A stretch of 15,535 nucleotides of DNA, from positions 1 through 15,535 of the forward strand of contig JAEUKU010000045.1 in NCBI GenBank assembly GCA_016794075.1, given 5' to 3'. Position 1 is the stretch's first letter. Every line of letters begins with the position of its first letter. The notes below the pieces were generated by a model. It was not told where the DNA came from and made no database searches. It saw only the letters and a program-made list of their open reading frames with translations. Below, piece after piece: positions 7,192 to 13,208 of the stretch. The translations under genes were made by a program, and so were the position numbers. Source of the stretch: Rhodospirillaceae bacterium (GTDB taxonomy: Bacteria > Pseudomonadota > Alphaproteobacteria > Dongiales > Dongiaceae).

Positions 7192-7206
7192 ATCAATCTA
7201 CTTGAT
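7192..7206. promoter_or_regulatory. T-N11-A LysR box over the lysR start
   Basis: ATCAA-N5-TTGAT is a perfect 5-base dyad containing T7193-N11-A7205, the general LysR-type binding pattern. It overlaps the first of the two tandem LysR ATGs and takes the place of a ribosome site for the second. This position suits negative autoregulation. The palindrome is seen; binding is inferred. Confidence 0.45.
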
Positions 7207-7215
7207 CTAACATAT

Positions 7216-7242
7216 ATTATAAATTCGTTTCCGTGATGTAAA
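7216..7242 (-). promoter_or_regulatory. Candidate promoter for the LysR gene
   Basis: On the minus strand a perfect TATAAT (7221 to 7216) is preceded, 15 bases upstream, by TTTACA (7242 to 7237). The spacer is short for sigma70, but a consensus -10 is striking in such GC-rich DNA. It lies in an AT-rich patch that also serves as the upstream region of the divergent GNAT gene. Confidence 0.45.
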
Positions 7243-7291
7243 GCCACCGCCTATATCGATGGGGCGGGACGACACAACGCGCGAGATCGAC

Positions 7292-7888
7292 ATGAGCCAT
7301 ATCGAGATTCGCCGGGCCGAGCGGTGCGACCTTCCGGACCTGCGCGCCCTGCAGGAACGCTCCATCCGGGTGCTGGGCCAAGGCTATTACACGGCAACCC
7401 AGATCGAGACCTTCATCAGCCGCGTCGGCACCATGGACGAGTACCTGGTCGCCGACCGCACCTATCTCGTCGCCGAGCGCGACGGCGAGATTGTCGGTTG
7501 CGGCGGCTGGACCACACGGATGCCAAGCTATGCGCGCACCCTGCCCGATGCGCATCTCTATGCGAACCGCGACAGGGCGACAGTACGCTCGGTCTTCGTC
7601 GAGCCGCTGGCGGCGCGCCAGGGCGTCGGCCGGCGCATCATGAACGCCGTCGAGGACCGCTTGCGGCGCGTAGGCTTCGCCACCGTCGAACTCGGCGCCA
7701 CCGTGAGCGGCAATGCCTTCTATCGCGCGCTCGGCTACCAGCCGCTGCGCGAGATGCGGATCGATTTCGGCGGCGGGGTCGATTTCGCCCTCACCGTCAT
7801 GAGCAAGCACCTGGCCCCAGCCAATGCCGTGCGGAAAACCGCGCCGCTCGCCGCGCCAGTCGTGAGTTCGCCGCGGCACCACCCTTAG
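7292..7888 (+). CDS. GNAT family N-acetyltransferase
   Basis: This 198-residue GNAT-fold protein would transfer an acetyl group from acetyl-CoA to an amine. The fold opens with IEIRRAERCDLPDLRAL (residues 4-20). Beta-4 with the acetyl-CoA-binding motif A is at about 96-117 (ATVRSVFVEP, then RQGVGRRIM with the R/QxxGxG pyrophosphate loop at 109-114). Motif B is GNAFYRALGYQ (140-150). A loosely conserved tail of about 30 residues follows. The frame is open to ATG 7259, but the residues before MSHIEIRR are not family-like. It diverges from the LysR gene, about 100 bases apart, and is its plausible target. Substrate unknown. The gene ends about 90 bases before the protease gene. Confidence 0.87.
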   Translation: MSHIEIRRAERCDLPDLRALQERSIRVLGQGYYTATQIETFISRVGTMDEYLVADRTYLVAERDGEIVGCGGWTTRMPSYARTLPDAHLYANRDRATVRSVFVEPLAARQGVGRRIMNAVEDRLRRVGFATVELGATVSGNAFYRALGYQPLREMRIDFGGGVDFALTVMSKHLAPANAVRKTAPLAAPVVSSPRHHP

Positions 7889-7914
7889 GCGTATGATTGT
7901 CACACACCTCGCTC

Positions 7915-7943
7915 TTTTGGCGAAGCGAGCTTCCTGCTAGACT
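7915..7943 (+). promoter_or_regulatory. Weak candidate promoter ahead of the protease-MBL pair
   Basis: An extended -10-like TGCTAGACT (hexamer TAGACT at 7938-7943) is preceded 17 bases upstream by TTTTGG (7915-7920). Short dyads lie across it: CTCGCT (7908-7913) with AGCGAG (7924-7929), and GAAGC-GA-GCTTC (7922-7933). These could be an operator or a small hairpin. No T-run follows, so it is not an intrinsic terminator. The -35 match is poor. Confidence 0.25.
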
Positions 7944-7981
7944 GCGCTCCCTCGCCACCGGTTGAGGGAGGGTATTTTTCC

Positions 7982-10117
7982 ATGGCGAAGGTACCCGAGA
8001 AGGCCTCGCGCCTGCATCCGAAGCTGCGCGTCATCGGCAATGGCAGCGACACGATCAACTGCCGGCGCGCGGAATTGTCGAGCGTCGTCGTCTCGACCTT
8101 CAAGCCGGCGCCGATCCCGGACCAGGTCGCCGCCAAGTTGCGCCGGACCGACGTTCTTTTCGGCCCCGGCAACGAGGCGGCCCTCGCGGCGCGGAAGAAG
8201 GCCCCGCGCAGGAAGAAGCTGAAGACCGAAGGGCTGGCGAAGCACGCCTTCGTCAACGTCTTCATCGAATTGCAGCGCGGCGAGGATGGCGCGCCGGCGA
8301 AGAAGGGCGCGATGCGCGGCGGTCTGGGGCCCGATCTCGCGAGGATGCTGCAACGGCACACGGGCGCCCGGGCGGCCAAGGGCGACGTTCTGAGCAAGCG
8401 GAACTTCATCTCCGCCACCGTGCCGGTCTCGGAGCTCGGCAGGCTGAAATCGGACCCGCGCATCTCGTTCATCCAGCCGGCGGAGCGCCTCACCTTCCAG
8501 CTCCCGCGGCCGGCGCCCGATGCCGCGACGACCACGGCGCCGGTCGGGCGCGGCATCCGCGCCGCGACGGCGCGGCGGCTGAAGCACGATGTCATCATCG
8601 GCATCGTCGATGTCGGCGGCTTCGACTTCGCGCATCCGGATTTCGCCGACGGCCGCGGCGGCACCCGCTTCCTGTCGATCTGGGACCAGGGCGGCAAGTT
8701 CCGCGCCGCGCCGGCGGGCTACAGCTTCGGCGCGGAATTCACCAAGAAGCACATGGACGCGGCGATCAGGGCCGCGCGCAACGGCGGCCTGCCGGCCACG
8801 ACGCTCGAGCCGCAATCGCAGATGTCGCCCGGCTCCCACGGCACCCATGTGGCCAGCATCGCCGCCGGCAATTCCGGCGTCTGCCCGAAGGCGGCGATTG
8901 CCGCGGTGCTGGTCGACATTCCCCGCGAGGCGACGGCCACCGCCCAGCGGCGCACCGCGTTCTGCGATTCCAACCGGATCGTCCAGGCCGTCGAATACCT
9001 GCTGGGGATCGCGCGCGCCCAGAAGAAGCCGATCGCGATCAACATCAGCCTCGGCACGAATGGCGGCGCGCATGACGGGTCCACCGGGGTTTCCCGCTGG
9101 CTCGATGCGTTGCTCGCGACGGAAGGCCGCGCGATCTGCGTTGCCGCCGGCAATGCCGGCCAGGAAAAGGGCGAGACGCCCGAGGATATCGGCTGGGTGT
9201 TGGGGCGCATCCACGGCAGCGGCCAGATCGCCGCCGCGGGCCTGTCCGCGGAGCTCGACTGGACCGTCGTCGGCAACAGCATCGTCGACGTGTCGGAGAA
9301 CGAGCTGGAGATCTGGTACGGCGCGCAGGATCGCTTCTCGGTCCATGTCCGTCCGCCAGGCGCCAGCGAGTGGATCTCGGTCGAGCCGGGGCAGTTCATC
9401 GAGAACCGACGGCTGCCGAGCGGCACCTTCCTGTCGATCTACAACGAGCTCTACCATCCGGTAAACGGGTGCAACTACATCTCGCTCTACCTCTCGCCCG
9501 ACCTCAGCACGGGCAGCCCGGTCGGCGTGCAGGCCGGGCTGTGGACCGTGCGCCTCACCGGCAAAGAGGTGCGCGACGGCAAGTTCCACTGCTGGATCGA
9601 GCGCGACGATCCCTATGAATTCGACCGGGTCGGCGAGCGCCGGGTGGCGCGCTTCCCCTCCTTCTTCTCGGAGCGGTCCAACGTCGATTCCCACTCGATC
9701 AGCTCGCTGGCCTGCGGCCATCGCGTCATCGCCGTCGCTAATCTCGACGCCGAGCGGCAGCGCATCAACAAGACCAGCAGCCAGGGGCCGACGCGCGACG
9801 ACCGGCTGAAACCGGACATCGCGGCGCCAGGCACCAACATCCTCGCGGCCAACGGCTTCTCCGATCGCGGCGAGCGGTGGGTCCGGATGTCCGGAACCAG
9901 CATGGCGAGCCCCTATGTCACCGGGACGGTGGCATTGCTGTTCGCCGGCAACCCGAAGCTGACCGCGGCGCAATGCACCGGCATTCTGCAGCGAACGTCG
10001 CGGCCGCTGCCGGGCGCCGATTATTCCTGGCGCAACGACATGGGATTCGGCCAGGTCGATCCGGAAGCCGCCGTCAACGAGGCGCTGAGCTACGATTCCC
10101 GCACCGACCTCGGCTGA
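7982..10117 (+). CDS. Subtilisin-like (S8) serine protease, predicted cytosolic, with inserted beta-rich domain
   Basis: The catalytic triad of this 711-residue protease is complete: Asp210 in GIVDVGG, His286 in GSHGTHVASIAAG and Ser640 in SGTSMASPYVTG. The oxyanion Asn391 sits in AAGNAG. The first 200 residues are not a Sec signal; they are basic and include a Lys/Arg patch (71-82, RKKAPRRKKLKT). A segment at about 86-170 (AKHAFVNVFIEL to ISFIQPAERL) resembles an in-cis propeptide. Between the Asn and Ser blocks lies an insertion of about 150 residues (about 420-565) rich in beta-strand patterns, which recalls the jelly-roll insertion of CspB-like subtilases; that comparison is inference. 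GGAGGG at about 7966-7971 supports the start. It is followed after 14 bases by the MBL-fold gene, so the two form a pair. No partner chaperone or secretion gene is visible. Confidence 0.9.
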   Translation: MAKVPEKASRLHPKLRVIGNGSDTINCRRAELSSVVVSTFKPAPIPDQVAAKLRRTDVLFGPGNEAALAARKKAPRRKKLKTEGLAKHAFVNVFIELQRGEDGAPAKKGAMRGGLGPDLARMLQRHTGARAAKGDVLSKRNFISATVPVSELGRLKSDPRISFIQPAERLTFQLPRPAPDAATTTAPVGRGIRAATARRLKHDVIIGIVDVGGFDFAHPDFADGRGGTRFLSIWDQGGKFRAAPAGYSFGAEFTKKHMDAAIRAARNGGLPATTLEPQSQMSPGSHGTHVASIAAGNSGVCPKAAIAAVLVDIPREATATAQRRTAFCDSNRIVQAVEYLLGIARAQKKPIAINISLGTNGGAHDGSTGVSRWLDALLATEGRAICVAAGNAGQEKGETPEDIGWVLGRIHGSGQIAAAGLSAELDWTVVGNSIVDVSENELEIWYGAQDRFSVHVRPPGASEWISVEPGQFIENRRLPSGTFLSIYNELYHPVNGCNYISLYLSPDLSTGSPVGVQAGLWTVRLTGKEVRDGKFHCWIERDDPYEFDRVGERRVARFPSFFSERSNVDSHSISSLACGHRVIAVANLDAERQRINKTSSQGPTRDDRLKPDIAAPGTNILAANGFSDRGERWVRMSGTSMASPYVTGTVALLFAGNPKLTAAQCTGILQRTSRPLPGADYSWRNDMGFGQVDPEAAVNEALSYDSRTDLG

Positions 10118-10131
10118 GCAGCGAGGATGCC

Positions 10132-11436
10132 ATGAAGCTCCAGATATTCCAGTCCGAGAAGGGCGACTGCCTGCTGCTGGAAAGCGCCGACGGGCATCGC
10201 ATCCTGTGCGACGGCGGCATGACCGGCAGCATGCGCAAGCATGTGCGCGGCGAGCTCGCGAAGCTGCGCAAGAAGAAGCAGAAGCTCGACGCCGTCTACG
10301 TCTCCCATATCGACCAGGATCACATCAGCGGCGTGCTCGCCCTGCTGGAGGACGAGGTTGCCTGGCGCGTGCATGACCACCACAAGAAGAACGGCGGCGC
10401 CGTGGCTCCGCCGGAGGCGCCGCGGCCGCCGGAGATCAAGGCTATCTGGCACAATTCCTTCTCCGCCCAGCTCGGCTCGCTCGAGCGGCCGGTCGAGAGC
10501 CTTCTGGCGGCGGCGGCCCCGTCGCTCCTCGCCACCGGAGTTCCGGAACTGAAGGAGGTCGGCGAAGCTCTGTACGACATCGCGACCTCCATTCCCGAGG
10601 CGATCAAGGTGTCGCGCCTGGCCTCGCCGGACCTGTTGGGGATCCCGCTGAACAAGGTTCCGGGCCAGACCGGCAAGGCCAAGCTCTTGATGCGGCGGCC
10701 GAGCGGCAAGGCGTTCAAGATCGGCTCGATGAAGCTGACGATCCTCGGACCCGGTCGCGGCGAGCTCGACAGCCTCCGCAAGGGCTGGAAGACCTGGCTC
10801 GATGCCAACCAGGAAGCCGTCCGGAAGATCGACCAGCAGCTGAAGAAGAAGATGGACGAGTTCAGCTCCAGCAGCCTCGCGCCCATGCCCATCGACCTGC
10901 GGGACTGGAACGGCATACCCGACTACAAGGGCGTGACGGCGCCGAACATCGCCTCGCTCATGTTCATGGTCGAGGAGGACGGCAAGCGCCTGCTGCTGAC
11001 CGGCGATTCGCAGCAGGACTACATCGTCGAGGGATTGAGGCAGACCGGATTCCTGCCGGACGGCTACCTGCACCTGGATGTCCACAAGGTGCAGCATCAT
11101 GGATCGGAGAACAATCTCGACGACGAGTTCGCACGGACCGTGTCGGCGGACCACTATGTCCTCTGCGGCAACGGCCAGCACGCGAACCCGGACCTGACCG
11201 TGATCCAGAAGATCTTCGATTCGCGCCTCGGCCCGGCAAGCAAGCGCGCGCGGGCGCCGGAAGCCGAGGGACGCAAGTTCAAGTTCTGGTTCAGCACGCA
11301 GAAGGATGGCAAGACGAAGGAGTCGGACACGCACATGGCCGAGGTCCAGAAGCTGGTGAAGAAGCTGGTGGCCAAGTCCAAGGGCGGCATGTCGGCCGTG
11401 TTCAACAAGGGCGCCTCGACCACCCTCGTTATCTAG
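10132..11436 (+). CDS. ComEC-like metallo-beta-lactamase-fold hydrolase
   Basis: This 434-residue MBL-fold protein shows the metal motifs of the ComEC/Rec2-type branch: Asp27 in LCDGG, HxDxDH at 59-64 (SHIDQDHISG), Asp292 in LLLTGDSQ and the paired His322/His323 in KVQHHGSENN. The last block ADHYVLCGNGQHANPD (339-353) matches the family's closing NxxHP region. Unlike ComEC it has no membrane segments, and an inserted helical, Lys-rich region of about 190 residues (about 75-265) separates the first and second metal motifs. No signal peptide is seen, so it should act in the cytosol, possibly as a nuclease or phosphodiesterase; the substrate is unknown. GAGGA (10123-10127) supports the ATG at 10132. 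It lies 14 bases after the subtilase stop. The C-terminus is Lys-rich and could bind nucleic acid. Confidence 0.87.
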   Translation: MKLQIFQSEKGDCLLLESADGHRILCDGGMTGSMRKHVRGELAKLRKKKQKLDAVYVSHIDQDHISGVLALLEDEVAWRVHDHHKKNGGAVAPPEAPRPPEIKAIWHNSFSAQLGSLERPVESLLAAAAPSLLATGVPELKEVGEALYDIATSIPEAIKVSRLASPDLLGIPLNKVPGQTGKAKLLMRRPSGKAFKIGSMKLTILGPGRGELDSLRKGWKTWLDANQEAVRKIDQQLKKKMDEFSSSSLAPMPIDLRDWNGIPDYKGVTAPNIASLMFMVEEDGKRLLLTGDSQQDYIVEGLRQTGFLPDGYLHLDVHKVQHHGSENNLDDEFARTVSADHYVLCGNGQHANPDLTVIQKIFDSRLGPASKRARAPEAEGRKFKFWFSTQKDGKTKESDTHMAEVQKLVKKLVAKSKGGMSAVFNKGASTTLVI

Positions 11437-11499
11437 GGCCCGATTTTAGGCCAAGGCGTCGCCCTCGCCATCCGCGCCGGTTTCGGCAAGGATGGCGGC

Positions 11500-12894
11500 A
11501 TGGACGCCGTTGCCATCCTCGATGTCGGCAAGACCCATGTGAAGCTGGCCCTTGTCGCCGGCGGCAGGGTCGTGGAGCTGCGCCGCACGCATCTCGACGA
11601 ATGCCCCGGCCCGCCCTATCTGCATCTGCCGGTCGAGGCGATCTGGCGCTGGGCGCTCGCCGAGCTGGCCGCGCTGGCAAAGGTGGCGCGCATCACCGAC
11701 ATCGTGCCGGTGGCGCACGGCGCCAGCGTGGCGGTGATCGACGCCGGCGGCCTGGCCCTGCCCATGCTGGACTATCAGCAGGAGATCGCGGAACACGATG
11801 CGGAATACGAACCGCTCGCGCGCGATTTCTCCGCGACTTTGTCGCCGCGCCTGCCCTGCAGCCACAATCCCGGCCGCCAGCTGTTCTGGCTGCAGCGCCG
11901 CTTTCCGGCGGAATTCGCCCGCGCCACCGCGATCCTAGGTTATGCACAATACTGGGCCTGGCGGCTCAGCGGCGTCGCGGTGAGCGAGGTGACCGCGCTC
12001 GGCAATCACTCGGATCTGTGGCGCCCGCGCGCGGCGGATTTCTCCGCGCTCGTCGACCGCGCCGGCTGGCGTCCGCTGTTCCCGCCTTTGCGCAAGGCCA
12101 GCGACGTCATCGGCACGCTCCGGCCGGAGATCGCGCGCGATACCGGCCTCCCCGCCGATTGCCGCATCCGCGCCGGCATCCATGACAGCAACGCCGCCTT
12201 CCTGCGCTGGCGGCTCAATCTGCGCGAGCCCTTCGCAGTCGTCTCCACCGGCACCTTCATCATCCCGCTCGCCGCTGGTGGCGAAGTCCCGGCGCGCGGC
12301 GAGAGCCTCGATTGCCTCGGCAATGTGGACGCGTTGGGCAACCTCATCGCCGGCGCGCGCTTCGCCGGTGGCCGCGAATACGAGGCGATCAAGGGCGACG
12401 CGGCGGAGGAGCCGGGCTCGGCACAAGACTGCCTCGCCGCCTTGCTCGCCCATCCCTGCTACGCCCTGCCCGCCTTCTCCGACCAGGGCGGCCCCTTCGC
12501 CGGCACGCGCGGGCGATTCGTCGACGCCAGCGGCAATGACGCCATTCCCTGGCACCGCGCGACTTTGGCCGCGCTCTATTGCGCGCTGATGACCGATCTG
12601 ATGCTCGACCTCATCCAGGCCCGTGGGCCGGTCGTGGTCGAAGGCCCCTTCGCCGCGAACGACGTCTATATCGCCGCCCTCGCCGCCCTGCGCCCGGCAA
12701 GCGACGTGCTGCCCAGCCTGGAAACGCTCGGCACCAGCCTCGGCGCGGCGCTGCTCGCCGATCCCGCTATGAAGGTGGAGGTGCCCGCGCCCGCCGAGCC
12801 CCCCGCCCTCGACCTCGCCCCCTACCGCGCCCGCTGGCGCACGCTCTCCGGGGCGATGCGGCTGTTCGAGACGGAGCGGGTGTTTTTCAACTAG
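11500..12894 (+). CDS. FGGY-family carbohydrate kinase (first copy)
   Basis: The 464-residue protein is a two-domain sugar kinase of the FGGY/hexokinase-actin fold, transferring ATP phosphate to a ketose or polyol in the cytosol. Seen blocks are AILDVGKTHVKLALV (residues 5-19, phosphate-1 loop), EVTALGNHSDLWRPRAADFS (163-182), GIHDSNAAFLRW (226-237, catalytic base Asp229), VVSTGTFIIPLA (247-258, phosphate-2) and a late LETLGTSLGAALLAD adenosine-site block. The substrate cannot be assigned. AAGGA at 11488-11492 supports the ATG. It starts 63 bases after the MBL stop and is followed by a repeat-bearing gap, so it may be transcribed alone. It is clearly different from the second kinase at 13209 and is not a recent duplicate of it. 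Confidence 0.85.
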   Translation: MDAVAILDVGKTHVKLALVAGGRVVELRRTHLDECPGPPYLHLPVEAIWRWALAELAALAKVARITDIVPVAHGASVAVIDAGGLALPMLDYQQEIAEHDAEYEPLARDFSATLSPRLPCSHNPGRQLFWLQRRFPAEFARATAILGYAQYWAWRLSGVAVSEVTALGNHSDLWRPRAADFSALVDRAGWRPLFPPLRKASDVIGTLRPEIARDTGLPADCRIRAGIHDSNAAFLRWRLNLREPFAVVSTGTFIIPLAAGGEVPARGESLDCLGNVDALGNLIAGARFAGGREYEAIKGDAAEEPGSAQDCLAALLAHPCYALPAFSDQGGPFAGTRGRFVDASGNDAIPWHRATLAALYCALMTDLMLDLIQARGPVVVEGPFAANDVYIAALAALRPASDVLPSLETLGTSLGAALLADPAMKVEVPAPAEPPALDLAPYRARWRTLSGAMRLFETERVFFN

Positions 12895-12933
12895 GCTCGG
12901 TCTCGCAACGCTCGTACGTTGCCTCGCTCTGCT

Positions 12934-13086
12934 CCTTCCCCCTTGAGGGGGGAAGGTTGGGATGGGGTGACCTGCAACGCTCGGTTTCATGGTGCAGCGC
13001 GAGCTGGTAGACCGAGATCACCCCCACCTAGCTCCGGCTAAGCTCATTGTGTTCGCTAAGCCTCCGCGTCCTCCCCCCTCAAGGGG
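12934..13086. repeat. Two inverted copies of a G-run palindromic repeat (REP/BIME-like)
   Basis: Copy A reads CCTTCCCCC-TTGA-GGGGGGAAGG (12934-12956), a strong hairpin, followed by GGGGTGA (12964-12970). Copy B, on the other strand, reads TCACCCC (13018-13024) and then CCCCCCTCAAGGGG (13073-13086). The two share CCCCTTGAGGGGGG and GGGGTGA, but copy B has about 37 extra bases between the blocks. The head-to-head arrangement is like REP doublets. No T-run follows the hairpin, so it is not a standard intrinsic terminator, though it could slow or protect transcript ends. Confidence 0.65.
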
Positions 13087-13124
13087 AAAGATGGCGCATC
13101 CGGCGCGCGGACGAGTTTCGGCCG

Positions 13125-13181
13125 CCCCTTTTGCACCACCCAGCGCCCCCTTTTGCATTCCGCCGCGCCTGTGCTTAGTCT
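13125..13181 (+). promoter_or_regulatory. Direct repeat CCCCTTTTGCA and candidate promoter for the second kinase
   Basis: CCCCTTTTGCA occurs at 13125-13135 and again at 13147-13157, 22 bases apart start to start (about two helical turns). The TTGCAT ending the second copy (13153-13158) could be a -35, with TAGTCT (13176-13181) as a weak -10 after a 17-base spacer. The repeats are seen; their use as activator or repressor sites is inference. Confidence 0.35.
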
Positions 13182-13208
13182 CGGCGCGAGGCATAGTCAG
13201 GGGCGGCG

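Larger units (their letters stand above)
12895..13208. other. 314-base intergenic region with palindromic repeats and a candidate promoter
   Basis: No gene is supported here. The left part (about 12896-13090) holds G/C-run palindromes in two opposing copies and long-range inverted repeats such as CTCGGTCT (12896-12903) with AGACCGAG (13009-13016), and GCAACG-N6-CGTTGC around 12905-12922. The right part (13120-13208) holds two direct repeats and a possible promoter for the second kinase. Composition and repeat type fit non-autonomous intergenic repeat elements. Short reading frames in it show no family resemblance. Confidence 0.75.

Noticed and set aside
7937..9973. Very long minus-strand open frame (678 codons) opposite the subtilase gene
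   Set aside because: Its translation is Arg/Ala/Gly-rich with no domain, while the plus strand encodes a protease with a full catalytic triad. Long antisense frames are expected at this G+C.
10090..11334. Minus-strand frame of 414 codons opposite the MBL gene
   Set aside because: Shadow of the MBL gene: low-complexity Arg/Leu/Ala protein with no motif, in a region whose plus strand has clear metal-binding blocks.
12934..12956. G/C hairpin after the first FGGY kinase as an intrinsic terminator
   Set aside because: No T-run follows in either direction, and the same core recurs inverted nearby, so it is better read as a repeat element.
12896..13016. Possible insertion sequence remnant
   Set aside because: The inverted repeats are only 8 bases, no transposase fragment is present and no target-site duplication could be found.
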